Shown: positions 42,140-50,961 of the stretch, in pieces
How the letters are laid out: every line of letters starts with the position of its first letter
Position numbering within the stretch: the first letter of the stretch is position 1
Origin: Clostridium_AM sp900759715
Lineage (GTDB): Bacteria > Bacillota > Clostridia > Clostridiales > Clostridiaceae
Assembly: GCA_900759715.1 (NCBI GenBank)
Contig: CAAEXF010000103.1
Span: 62,001-126,000, forward strand
DNA: 64,000 bases
Direction: 5' to 3'
Notes under the pieces: model-generated
What the model saw: the letters and a program-made list of their open reading frames with translations, nothing else
Databases searched by the model: none
What the model was told of the DNA's origin: nothing
Translations under genes and position numbers: made by a program

Positions 42140-42913
42140 TTAACTTTCTTGAAACAATTCCTGCACTTTAATATATGGATTATGGTATCGTTCTTTATTT
42201 AAAGAATCCTTCTTATACTGAATAGATTCTTTAGGACACCAATGAAGGCAAGCTAAGCACTGCTCACATTGATGCTGCCAAACAGGCTTTTTATCAATTA
42301 TCTTTATATTACCAGCAGCACATATTTTAGAACAAATTCCGCATCCATCGCACTTTTCATCTGTCCAAAAGTCTTTATCTTCACCAGCAGGCTGAAAGGC
42401 TTTGTACATTTTTTCTTCAGAAGCTCTCATAGGTATACTTTGAAGTTTAACTACAGTTTTATTATTAATCTCTTTAGCAATATTTATAGTTTTTTCTTTT
42501 TGAGCTTCAATTCTATTAATATAATCTTCCTTAGGATGTTGGTAATACATTGACCACATAGTTCCAGGCATAGGTATTCCAAATGCTCCAGATAATACAG
42601 CTCCTTTATCTTGAAGTAAATGCTGCAGCTGTTCAAAGGATAAAGCCGCATAGCTTCCATAACTTGCAACTGCAAAAAAGTAAGCATTAGTATTAATAGT
42701 AAGATTTTCTATAAACTTTTTTACCATGTGAGGCAATCCTCTAAGATAAACTGGGAAAACAAAACCTATCCTTTCTGACTGCATATCACTCTTTATATTC
42801 ATATTATGTTTGCATATTTGTATGATATTAGCATTTTCTAACTCATCTTTTAAATCCTTAGCTATTTTAAGGGAATTTCCTGTACCAGTGAAATAGTAAA
42901 TAGTTGTACTCAT
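42140..42913 (-). CDS. EFR1-family flavodoxin-ferredoxin fusion protein
   Basis: 257 residues. The N-terminal flavodoxin-like part starts TIYYFTGTGNS (FMN phosphate loop, about 3-13) and has FPVYLRGLP. The C-terminal part has two 4Fe-4S motifs (CDGCGICSKIC and CEQCLACLHWC). EFR1 proteins are presumed electron carriers. I use the ATG at 42913: AAGGAG lies 9 bp before it, whereas the earlier in-frame TTG and ATG are too close to that site. The neighbouring iron-sulfur protein (43276-44118) may be a redox partner. Confidence 0.9.
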   Translation of the reverse strand: MSTTIYYFTGTGNSLKIAKDLKDELENANIIQICKHNMNIKSDMQSERIGFVFPVYLRGLPHMVKKFIENLTINTNAYFFAVASYGSYAALSFEQLQHLLQDKGAVLSGAFGIPMPGTMWSMYYQHPKEDYINRIEAQKEKTINIAKEINNKTVVKLQSIPMRASEEKMYKAFQPAGEDKDFWTDEKCDGCGICSKICAAGNIKIIDKKPVWQHQCEQCLACLHWCPKESIQYKKDSLNKERYHNPYIKVQELFQES

Positions 42914-43275
42914 CACCATCAACTCCTTATCACTAAATAAGATATTACATTTTTTATATAAATTAACTTCTTCTAAATTTTACACTTTTTAGGTACAACC
43001 TTTCAACCTTTAAATAAAAAAATAAGCATCAGCGCTATTGCTAATACTTATTTTTAAAAATATCCTAATTCTTTGCCAAAGTGTTCCTCAATCAGTTACT
43101 TCTATTCTTTTAGGATATAAACAGGATTCTTGGCTTCAGATGGAGTTTTGAACTCCATCTGAAGCTTAGAAGCCGTTATCCAGGGGCGTAGCCGCTCTTT
43201 ACTCCCACTTTGGGAAGGGGGAGTATTAGAGCGGGTAGTCATCGGATAAATTAGTGGATTGAGTAAACGGCATTC
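42914..43275. other. Intergenic region with a terminator-like hairpin and repeat B3
   Basis: 362 bp between two leftward iron-sulfur protein genes. It contains an imperfect hairpin at about 43020-43052 (AATAAGCATCAGC / GCTAATACTTATT, T-rich on the outside) and the full repeat B copy. No reading frame is seen. Confidence 0.5.
43115..43250 (+). repeat. Dispersed structured repeat family B, copy B3
   Basis: Nearly identical to B1. Stem 1 is CTTCAGATGGAGTT / AACTCCATCTGAAG. Stem 2 is CCGCTCTTTACTCCC / GGGAGTATTAGAGCGG. The outer pair is TTATCC / GGATAA. It ends GGGTAGTCATCGGATAAA as in B1 and B2. Confidence 0.85.
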
Positions 43276-44118
43276 TTATTTAATGTTACAGTACTTAGGG
43301 ATGCTGCTCTGGCATGGTACCCCTACTTGGCACTTTCCACAACCATATCTTGGTTTATGTTTTTCTTCTGTTTTGTCTAAGAATTTAGAACATAAAATGT
43401 GATTCTTCCCTTTATCTATGGATATAGCATTTGCAGGGCAATTTTTTATACATGCACCACACATAGAACAGTATTCATAGATGCTTTCATATTCTCTTTT
43501 ATCTGGAGATAAATATAGTTCAGTTATAATGCTGCCAAAGCTACCCGCAATACCTTTTTTAGTTATAAGCCCTTTAGAAAGGCCAAATGTTCCAAGTCCA
43601 CAAACAAAAGCTACATGTCTTTCAGACCAATTACTTGTAAATGATACATCAGGATGAGGTGTAGCCTTATTATATCCTGATTTATACCAGAACCTTTCAT
43701 CCAAAGACGGTACAATACTTTTATATCCATTATCTATCAATTTAGACTTCAAATATTCACATAACTTATTTAACAAAGCTTCACCTTCAATACGTCCATG
43801 TAGCCACTCTTCAGATGGCCATGACATATCTCTTCTATTGCCGCCTTTTACTGCTTCTGTATATGGCAAAAAGATTGATATAACCGTTTTCGACCGCGGT
43901 AACCACTCTTGTGGAAGCCAAAAATGGTTACCTACTACAGATGGTTCTTTTAATAATTTAAAATACTCATCATTTGCATCACCAAATGCAAAAATAGGAG
44001 CATCAAAAATCTTCATTCCTACAACATTTTCTGAAAGCGCAATTTGCTTTGTTATAATGTTTTCTTCTGAGTTTTCTACAAAATGTGTAGCCATTTTTAT
44101 TATGTGCTGTTTGTCCAT
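43276..44118 (-). CDS. QueG-like 4Fe-4S reductase (epoxyqueuosine reductase-related)
   Basis: 280 residues. The N-terminal half resembles the cobalamin-binding part of the QueG family. The C-terminal half has a bacterial ferredoxin-type pair: CSMCGACIKNCP and a later C...YGCGKCQVGVPC set. It lacks the HEAT-repeat tail of true QueG, so it is a relative with unknown substrate, often annotated only as an epoxyqueuosine reductase homologue. The start at 44118 is chosen because GGAGGGG lies 5 bp upstream, within the frame of a longer alternative. Confidence 0.78.
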   Translation of the reverse strand: MDKQHIIKMATHFVENSEENIITKQIALSENVVGMKIFDAPIFAFGDANDEYFKLLKEPSVVGNHFWLPQEWLPRSKTVISIFLPYTEAVKGGNRRDMSWPSEEWLHGRIEGEALLNKLCEYLKSKLIDNGYKSIVPSLDERFWYKSGYNKATPHPDVSFTSNWSERHVAFVCGLGTFGLSKGLITKKGIAGSFGSIITELYLSPDKREYESIYEYCSMCGACIKNCPANAISIDKGKNHILCSKFLDKTEEKHKPRYGCGKCQVGVPCQSSIPKYCNIK

Positions 44119-44335
44119 ATAACCCCTCCATATAATCATAATCCTATATACTGCTAATATCTTTTAAGGTTAACTATATTTGTTTATAAATACCACCTAA
44201 TATAATTAATTCCTCCTATGCTTATTATGATATCATGCACTTTGTTATTAGTAAAATTGATAGTTTTAATCGCACAATTCGAAAAAATCGATTGATATAA
44301 CTTAAAAGTTTAACTGCAACCAAAAACTGAATCGA

Positions 44336-45220
44336 TTAAAATTCAGTTTTTTGTATCATTCTTATAAATTCTTTTAAGGCGGAAGAAATCCATTTATCCT
44401 TATGACGAATAACTTGTGTCATGATATCAAGAGCTGTACCACGCCAGGAAAGCTCTGTTAACTGGTTACTTTCCACTTCATCAATAGCTGCAAATCGAGG
44501 AAGAAGTGTTATACCGAAGCCTGAAATAACAAGCTCTTTGATCGTTTGAACATTGCTTGTATCAATAGTTAATTTTGGAGTTACATTTGCATCTTTTAAA
44601 AATTTTTCGAAGAGATTTCGACAAATACAGTCCTGTCCTGTAAGTATCAATGAATATTTAGATACGTCTTCAGGATAAAGGCTCTCTTCTCCTGCTAAAG
44701 GATGATCAGGAGCAGCTAGTAACAATACTGGTTCCTGTTGCTGAAATTCTATAATAAATTCAGAAGAAGAAATTTTTTGGTCAAGTAAAATCGCTACATC
44801 AATTTGGTTTTCCCTAAGTAATGACTGAAGTTCACATGAAGTACCAATTTTCAAGACAATTTCTACATCAGGATAACATTTATTATACTCTTTTAAAAAC
44901 TTAGGTAGTTTAACAGCGCAGATAGATTCCACCACACCTATAGTAAGAGTGCCTTTAGGAATTTCCGAAAAAGCCACTACACCTTTAGCCTTTTCCCAAA
45001 GATCAAGTAATTGTTTAGCATATAAAAGGAACTCTTTTCCTTCTGAAGTAAGGGATATATTTTTGCCGAACCTTTCAAATAACCGAGCACCTAATTCCCT
45101 TTCCAATAATTGAATCTGAGAAGTAATAGATGACTGTGCATATCCCAACTGATTTGCTGCTTGAGTAAAACTATTTAGTCTTGCAATGGTTATAAATGTT
45201 TTTAATTGTCTCATATCCAT
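44336..45220 (-). CDS. LysR-family transcriptional regulator
   Basis: 294 residues: an N-terminal winged helix (about 1-60; LKTFITIARLNSFTQAANQLGYAQSSITSQI) and a periplasmic-binding-like effector domain (about 88-290). I use the ATG at 45220 because TAGGAG is then 9 bp away, although the ATG at 45229 is possible. No divergent target gene is adjacent: the next gene upstream is nupC on the same strand. Its regulon is unknown. Confidence 0.92.
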   Translation of the reverse strand: MDMRQLKTFITIARLNSFTQAANQLGYAQSSITSQIQLLERELGARLFERFGKNISLTSEGKEFLLYAKQLLDLWEKAKGVVAFSEIPKGTLTIGVVESICAVKLPKFLKEYNKCYPDVEIVLKIGTSCELQSLLRENQIDVAILLDQKISSSEFIIEFQQQEPVLLLAAPDHPLAGEESLYPEDVSKYSLILTGQDCICRNLFEKFLKDANVTPKLTIDTSNVQTIKELVISGFGITLLPRFAAIDEVESNQLTELSWRGTALDIMTQVIRHKDKWISSALKEFIRMIQKTEF

Positions 45221-45351
45221 ATTGTCCATCTCCTATTATAGAAATTATTGATTATATAAATTAACGGGTTCATGATATCATAACCATAGATAAAAATCCA
45301 TAATCCTTAATATTGACAGTTACTAAAAGAATTGTTTAAAGTGTAAATAAT

Positions 45352-45387
45352 AAAGCACTGTCATTACAACTGTAATGACAGTGCTTT
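45352..45387 (-). terminator. nupC terminator
   Basis: AAAGCACTGTCATTAC-aact-GTAATGACAGTGCTTT, a 16-bp perfect stem immediately after the nupC stop. A close relative with paired changes terminates the aldehyde dehydrogenase gene at 53054-53086. Confidence 0.85.
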
Positions 45388-45390
45388 ATA

Positions 45391-46572
45391 TTATACAATT
45401 AATCCAACGATAGTTGCTGTTAATACACTTACTAGTGTTGCACCATATAGCAATTTTAAACCAAAACGTGCAACCACATTTCCTTGTTCTTCATTAAGTC
45501 CTTTTACTGCTCCTGAAATAATTCCAATAGAAGAGAAGTTTGCAAAAGAAACTAAAAATACAGAAACAATAGCCGTTGTTCTTACTGATAGATGTACACT
45601 ACCACTTGCTAGTAAGTTCATTGCAACAAATTCGTTAGATACTAATTTAGTTGCCATTACACTTGCAGCTTGTATTGCTTCATTGAAAGGTACACCCATT
45701 AAAAATGCAAATGGAGAAAATACATATCCAAGTAGATTTTGGAACGAAATACCAAATATACCCTGGAAGATTCCATTAACCATAGCAATTATTGCTACGA
45801 ATCCAATTAACATAGCCCCAACTATAACAGCTACTTTGAATCCATCCATAATATATTCTCCAAGAACTTCAAAGAATGTTTGTTTCTTTTCTTCATGAAC
45901 TACTAAAATATCCTCTTCTTCCGTTACGCTGTATGGGTTTATAATTGAGGATATAATAAATCCGCCAAATAAATTTAGAACAAGTGCTGTTACAACATAT
46001 TTAGGCTGTAAAAGAACCATGTAAGAACCAACAATAGACATAGATACTGTTGACATAGCTGATGCACAAAGAGTATACAGACGATGTTTTGGCAATAAAC
46101 CAAGTTGTTTCTTTACTGAAATAAATACTTCTGATTGTCCAAGAATAGCTGATGCCACTGCATTATAAGACTCTAATTTGCCCATTCCATTGACTTTACT
46201 TAAAACTAATCCTATGTACTTCACTATAACGGGAAGTATCTTCCAATATTGTAATATACCAATTAAAGCAGAGATAAAAACTATTGGTAAAAGAACACTA
46301 ATAAAAAATGTAAACTGATTTTCATTAACTAATCCACCAAATACAAAATTTACTCCTTCTGCTGCACATTTAAGTAGTATTTGAAAGCCCTTTGCTATTC
46401 CACCTACTAAAAAATTGCCTATTTCTGTATTTAATAAGATAAAACCAAGTATGAATTCTAAAATAATCATTGTGATGATAGATTTGTGCTTCACATTTTT
46501 CTTATCGCTACTGGCAATCCATGCAAGCCCTAAGACAACAACTAATCCTACGATTCCTATAATGTACTTCAT
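45391..46572 (-). CDS. nupC: NupC-type concentrative nucleoside transporter
   Basis: 393 residues, CNT family: about ten membrane helices and conserved segments GQSEVFISVKKQL, SIVGSYMVLLQPKYV and PFAFLMGVPFNEAIQAASVMATKLVSNEFVAM. It imports nucleosides with H+ or Na+. It is the third gene of deoR-deoC-nupC, the same order as in Bacillus. The gap to deoC is 215 bp, longer than usual within an operon. Confidence 0.93.
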   Translation of the reverse strand: MKYIIGIVGLVVVLGLAWIASSDKKNVKHKSIITMIILEFILGFILLNTEIGNFLVGGIAKGFQILLKCAAEGVNFVFGGLVNENQFTFFISVLLPIVFISALIGILQYWKILPVIVKYIGLVLSKVNGMGKLESYNAVASAILGQSEVFISVKKQLGLLPKHRLYTLCASAMSTVSMSIVGSYMVLLQPKYVVTALVLNLFGGFIISSIINPYSVTEEEDILVVHEEKKQTFFEVLGEYIMDGFKVAVIVGAMLIGFVAIIAMVNGIFQGIFGISFQNLLGYVFSPFAFLMGVPFNEAIQAASVMATKLVSNEFVAMNLLASGSVHLSVRTTAIVSVFLVSFANFSSIGIISGAVKGLNEEQGNVVARFGLKLLYGATLVSVLTATIVGLIV

Positions 46573-46787
46573 TATGACGTCCTCCCTGTAAATTATGAGT
46601 TCATTATTACGACTTTATATAAAAACTATGCTACATATTTTTTTATTTATGTTTAACGGCCTTTAAATTAATTTTAACATCCAATTTTGTATAATTAGGA
46701 ATCTAAGATCATACAAAGCCCGATTTTACTTTTAAATAGTACTTCTAAATAAGCGCTTGCTATTTATCCTGTTTATAATTGCCATTT

Positions 46788-47435
46788 TTATTTTTCAGAA
46801 ATAATTGCAATACTTGCACTTGCACCTATACGGCTTGCACCTGCTTGTATCATATTCATAGCTTGCTCTTTGTTGTGAATACCACCAGAAGCTTTAACTC
46901 CCATCTCTTTGCCTACTGTTTTACGCATTAATTCGATATCTTCTACTGTAGCTCCACCTTTAGAAAATCCTGTTGATGTTTTTACAAAGTCTGCACCTGC
47001 TTTTTTAGATAATTCACAAACTCTTACTTTTTCTTCTTCTGTTAAAAGACAAGTTTCAATAATTACTTTTACTAATGCTTTTCCCTTTGCTGCTTCAACA
47101 ACAGCTTTGATGTCTTGTTCTACGTAAGCATCATTTTTGTCTTTTAGCTCGCCAACATTAATAACCATGTCCACTTCTGTTGCTCCATTTTTAATTGCAT
47201 CCTTTGTTTCAAATACTTTTGTTTCAGTTGTGTTAGCTCCAAGTGGAAATCCTATAACAGTACATACAACTACTCCACTGTCCTTTAGTTCATCACTTGC
47301 TGTTTTAACCCAATATGGGTTCACGCAAACTGATGCAAATTGATATTTTTTTGCTTCCTCTATTAATTTTAATATTTGTTCTCTTTTTGTATCCGGTTTT
47401 AATGCGGTATGATCAATCATTTTAGCAATATTCAT
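46788..47435 (-). CDS. deoC: Deoxyribose-phosphate aldolase
   Basis: 215 residues, the family's usual length. Schiff-base Lys152 is in FVKTSTGFS, with Asp89 in TEVDMVINVGE and Lys181 in GVKASGGI. It splits 2-deoxyribose-5-phosphate into acetaldehyde and glyceraldehyde-3-phosphate for growth on deoxynucleosides. I place the start at the ATG at 47435, behind AGGGGAG, because the open frame upstream is not part of the family. It is preceded by two copies of a candidate DeoR operator. Confidence 0.96.
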   Translation of the reverse strand: MNIAKMIDHTALKPDTKREQILKLIEEAKKYQFASVCVNPYWVKTASDELKDSGVVVCTVIGFPLGANTTETKVFETKDAIKNGATEVDMVINVGELKDKNDAYVEQDIKAVVEAAKGKALVKVIIETCLLTEEEKVRVCELSKKAGADFVKTSTGFSKGGATVEDIELMRKTVGKEMGVKASGGIHNKEQAMNMIQAGASRIGASASIAIISEK

Positions 47436-47510
47436 TATAAATCTCCCCTTCACCTTTATTACAGTACTAATAATAAGACCTTTTTGAACACTTGTAAAGC
47501 ATATTGAGAA

Positions 47511-47525
47511 ATTTTGTTCAAATAT
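47511..47525. promoter_or_regulatory. Candidate DeoR operator, promoter-proximal copy
   Basis: ATTTTGTTCAAATAT, within a wider imperfect palindrome ATTGAGAAATTTTGTTCAAA, about 75 bp before the deoC start. It resembles the TTGAACAAAATTTC operator I recall for Bacillus DeoR. An identical 15-bp copy lies at 47648-47662. Confidence 0.6.
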
Positions 47526-47538
47526 ATTTTTACAAATT

Positions 47539-47593
47539 AAAAGCATACTTTTGTAATCCTTTTATCAAAAACGATTACAAAAAGTATGCTTTT
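47539..47593 (-). terminator. Long hairpin between deoR and deoC
   Basis: AAAAGCATACTTTT(G)TAATC pairs with GATTA(C)AAAAAGTATGCTTTT. It terminates deoR and lies between the two candidate operators. Confidence 0.75.
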
Positions 47594-47647
47594 AATACAG
47601 CTGTTCTTTCCCACAACTAGTTATACACTTATGAATTTATAAATCAA

Positions 47648-47662
47648 ATTTTGTTCAAATAT
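47648..47662. promoter_or_regulatory. Candidate DeoR operator, distal copy
   Basis: ATTTTGTTCAAATAT again, overlapping the deoR stop codon, 137 bp (about 13 helical turns) from the proximal copy. Confidence 0.5.
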
Positions 47663-48597
47663 TATTTTAAAAGCTTTTTTGCAGTATATTGATCAGTAAT
47701 TAAAATGTTAGCGCATTTTCCACTTAAGGCCCCTTTAATTGCCCCTATTTTATATTTACCACCTGCTACTAGAATAGATTTTTCTTTTTGTTTAAGAGCA
47801 TCTAAAGATATTCCTATAGTACGGTCATCAATTTGTTCATCACAAATTTCACCTTTTTCATTGAAAAATCGAGCACAGATATCTCCTACACTTTTTTGCT
47901 TTAAAACTTTTTTCTCTTTTTCGCTTAAATAGCTTAAGCTGAAAAGTAATGCCTCATCTTGAATTGCACCAACTGTAAAAATTGCTACATTAGCATGAAC
48001 CCCCATTTCCATGATATTTTTGATATGACGGTCCTCTTCTACCATTTGTCTTACAGTAGCACTATCAAAAATTACTGGCAGCGGTAAATATATTGGCATT
48101 GTCTGAAAAGCTTCAGCAAAAAATGCTATTGTCTCTGATGCATACGTATTTCCCTCTGAATGACTGATACCTCCATTTAACTGAACTACTTCTACATCTT
48201 TAACATTTTGTGGCATAAGCCTTTTAGCAACTTCATACATTGTTGTTCCCCAACTTACTCCGAGTATGTCTCCAGTTTTAATGGTATCCTGCAAATATTC
48301 TGCAGCTTCTTTACTTATATATTCTCTTATAGAAATATTATCGTCTTTTGGTGAAAAGACAACACGAACATCTTTTAATTTATATTTTTCCTTTAATTGG
48401 CTAGCTAACTTATCTAAATCTGCAAATGGATCAATAATATCAATTCTGACATATCCCTTTTCTTTGGCATATTGAAGAAGCCTTGATATAGTTGGTCTTG
48501 ATATGCCAAGTTGTGTTGCAATCTGCTGTTGACTATAATCTGATTGATAATATAGCCTTGCCACTTCTACACTTAATTGTTGTTTTTCATTATCCAT
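47662..48597 (-). CDS. deoR: SorC-family deoxynucleoside repressor DeoR
   Basis: 311 residues: a SorC-type helix-turn-helix (about 10-55; VARLYYQSDYSQQQIATQLGISRPTISRLL) and a sugar-phosphate sensor domain with GVSWGTTMYEVA, VVQLNGGIS and VAGGKYKIGAIKGAL. Bacillus DeoR of this family is induced by deoxyribose-5-phosphate and controls deoC-nupC. The ATG at 48597 has GGAAG 8 bp upstream, and the longer frame lacks homology. Confidence 0.9.
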   Translation of the reverse strand: MDNEKQQLSVEVARLYYQSDYSQQQIATQLGISRPTISRLLQYAKEKGYVRIDIIDPFADLDKLASQLKEKYKLKDVRVVFSPKDDNISIREYISKEAAEYLQDTIKTGDILGVSWGTTMYEVAKRLMPQNVKDVEVVQLNGGISHSEGNTYASETIAFFAEAFQTMPIYLPLPVIFDSATVRQMVEEDRHIKNIMEMGVHANVAIFTVGAIQDEALLFSLSYLSEKEKKVLKQKSVGDICARFFNEKGEICDEQIDDRTIGISLDALKQKEKSILVAGGKYKIGAIKGALSGKCANILITDQYTAKKLLK

Positions 48598-48749
48598 AGC
48601 TTTCACTTCCTGTCCCCTTACTATTCTCCTATACATATTATATAGTGCTTTTTTAAACAAAGCAAAAGCTATAATTAATTACTTATCCAATGATAGAGGC
48701 AGAATAACTTTCATCATTAGATATATTTCTATATATTATTAAGTTCCTT

Positions 48750-49451
48750 TTAGAATTTATGGAGATGGTGGGGCTTTAAATGTAGTATTATTTCAAAAAG
48801 TTTTGCGTGCAAATAAGAAGTACTTATATATCTTTTATAGTTACCTATGCTGACTATAAAAATTATACCGGAAAAAACTATTACAGAGCCTATGACCTTA
48901 TTTATAGTAGAAATTTTTTTAGGATTTAAATGATTATGAAATCTGTCAGCAGCTAAAACAAGGATAACCCACCAACAGAAACTTCCACAGAATACACCGA
49001 CTATCAAAATAGCTCTTGCAATTACACCATGGCCAATATTTTTGGAGCCATAGCTGGCAAATACAAATAGAAATGAAAAAATCGTTGCTGGATTTGCCAG
49101 CGCAAACATAAAGGTTGTCAGAAAAGCCTTTGCAAGAGTTTTAGTATTTGAAATCTCCTGCTTATTTTCTTGTTTTGATAAAATAACATGAATACCAAAT
49201 ATTAATAGTAGTATGCCGCCAAATAAACGAATATAATGTTGATGTCTGGCAAGAAACCTGGCAATGAAGGTTAAGCCAAGGGCAGCTATACTTGCATAGA
49301 TAGAATCTGCTATACAGGAACCTAATCCTGCCACAAACCCAAATAAAGCTCCATTAGTCAGTGTGGTTCTTAAACATATTGCACCAATAGGGCCTAAAGG
49401 CATACCAGTTATTAATCCAATAATTATTCCTTTAAAAAAGATATGCGGCAT
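48750..49451 (-). CDS. LysE-family exporter
   Basis: 233 residues with six membrane helices. It has GLITGMPLGPIGAICLR (about 11-27) and ANPATIFSFLFVFAS, both typical of the LysE family. A His-rich C-terminus (LHLKPHHLHKF) is unusual and may bind metal. It starts at the ATG at 49451 behind AAGGAG. A longer GTG start would overlap this site. It is monocistronic and the substrate is unknown. Confidence 0.9.
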   Translation of the reverse strand: MPHIFFKGIIIGLITGMPLGPIGAICLRTTLTNGALFGFVAGLGSCIADSIYASIAALGLTFIARFLARHQHYIRLFGGILLLIFGIHVILSKQENKQEISNTKTLAKAFLTTFMFALANPATIFSFLFVFASYGSKNIGHGVIARAILIVGVFCGSFCWWVILVLAADRFHNHLNPKKISTINKVIGSVIVFSGIIFIVSIGNYKRYISTSYLHAKLFEIILHLKPHHLHKF

Positions 49452-49611
49452 TAGTTTCACTCCTTATTAGGCTAACTACATACTTGAAAAAATTTAATAT
49501 TTTTAGTCATTGATTCTAATAATATTTTCACTTTCAGCATTCTTTATACGCTAAGCAGTGTTTTTTCGTGATTAAAGACCAGTCGCTCAAAAGTATTCGA
49601 AATCAATAATT

Positions 49612-50865
49612 TCAATTTCCAGAGAAGAATTTTAAATCAATGGCTTTTGCCATGGCCTCACCTCCAGCATCACTTGGATGAAGATGATCTCCACTATCAT
49701 ATTTAGGTAATAACTTTGAAGGATTGCCAGGATCAAGTGTGGCCTTATCAAAATCAATTACTCCATCAAATTTTTCGCTAGTTCTAATCCATTCATTAAC
49801 CTCTTTACGCTTAATATCAAGCTCATCAGTATATACTTCGTATCCTTTAAAAGGCATAATTGTAGCTCCATATATCTTCAAGTTATGTTTATGTGCCAAC
49901 TCAATATATCTTTCAAGTCCAGTAATTATTTGATCTTTAGTTACAATTTCAGAAGCGGGAGCTGGTCCTCCTGGCCCTGTATGCATTATATCATTGACTC
50001 CTTCTAAAACAATTACATACTTTGCTCCTTCATGATCTGTAATAGCTTTTTCAAATCTTGAAATTCCTGAGGGTCCAAACAAATCATGAAGTTTGCTTTC
50101 ACTATTATGCAAGATTCTGTTACCGCCGATTGCCTCTCTAATTACAGATAAGTTTCTTATATTTGCATCATTCAATTCCTTCGCAAGGTAGTCTGGCCAG
50201 GAAAGGGTAGTTATTGAGTCTCCAAAAGCAATAATTGATCCATTCTTTTCAGATGTCATCACTTCTATTGATGTAAGAAACGGAGATACTTTTGGAACTC
50301 CATTTATGCCAATAGCTTTAAAATCTTTTTCTGTATCAACTGAATTCGTAAAATTACCTGCTTGTGAATAATAGGATTCTGCACCTCCACAAGCTCCAGT
50401 TATATTTCTCACCTCATTTGGAAGATAAATACTTACAGCTACCTTATCTAATGCTTTTATATTAACTTCAAAAGGATCGCTCCATACAAAAGTCCCTTTT
50501 TCAATAGTTACAGCTGATTCGCCGTTGAAGGTAAGTGTTTTTTGTGAATCCTTATGAATAGTACCATCGGAGTTAACTATACCAAAAGTAGCTGCACCAA
50601 TTTTAATTGGCTCTGTTCCAAACTCGTTTGAAATTTTTATTCTTTCTTTTGAGCCTTCAAAGGTTGAAGTTACTACTGTACGCAAAGTTTGATTTTTATA
50701 ATTTAATTGAAAAAAAGTAAAATCTGTTGCACTCCCACTCCATGCACCAATCCAATGGGTAGATTCACTTCTTGTACTACAACCAACATAAAAGCTTAAA
50801 ATCAAAAATATGATTAATGATAAAAAAACTGATGTCCTAAATTTCTTTTTCATTTTATTCCTCAA
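49612..50865 (-). CDS. SGNH/GDSL hydrolase lipoprotein
   Basis: 417 residues. The lipoprotein signal has its lipobox ending at Cys29 (SFYVGC). An N-terminal beta domain (about 35-200) precedes the SGNH hydrolase (about 205-417), with block I GDSIT (Ser217), block II GGN, block III GVND and block V DHLHP. These enzymes are extracellular esterases acting on acetylated sugars or lipids. It is monocistronic. The substrate is unknown, but wall or dietary polysaccharide esters are plausible. Confidence 0.9.
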   Translation of the reverse strand: MRNKMKKKFRTSVFLSLIIFLILSFYVGCSTRSESTHWIGAWSGSATDFTFFQLNYKNQTLRTVVTSTFEGSKERIKISNEFGTEPIKIGAATFGIVNSDGTIHKDSQKTLTFNGESAVTIEKGTFVWSDPFEVNIKALDKVAVSIYLPNEVRNITGACGGAESYYSQAGNFTNSVDTEKDFKAIGINGVPKVSPFLTSIEVMTSEKNGSIIAFGDSITTLSWPDYLAKELNDANIRNLSVIREAIGGNRILHNSESKLHDLFGPSGISRFEKAITDHEGAKYVIVLEGVNDIMHTGPGGPAPASEIVTKDQIITGLERYIELAHKHNLKIYGATIMPFKGYEVYTDELDIKRKEVNEWIRTSEKFDGVIDFDKATLDPGNPSKLLPKYDSGDHLHPSDAGGEAMAKAIDLKFFSGN

Positions 50866-50961
50866 CTTTATTTCATCAAAAATTCCAGTAACATGCCCAT
50901 AGGATATGCTGCTGGCAATTTTAAAGCCTATTTATAAGTCTTTATTATATTATTAGTCTAA

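Noticed and set aside
46745..46765. cre site near AAGCGCTTGC between deoC and nupC
   Set aside because: Only the central AAGCGCTT matches. At least three consensus positions are wrong.
47436..47546. N-terminal extension of deoC
   Set aside because: The extra 37 residues have no homology to DeoC, cross the presumed operator, and the ATG at 47435 has a good ribosome site.
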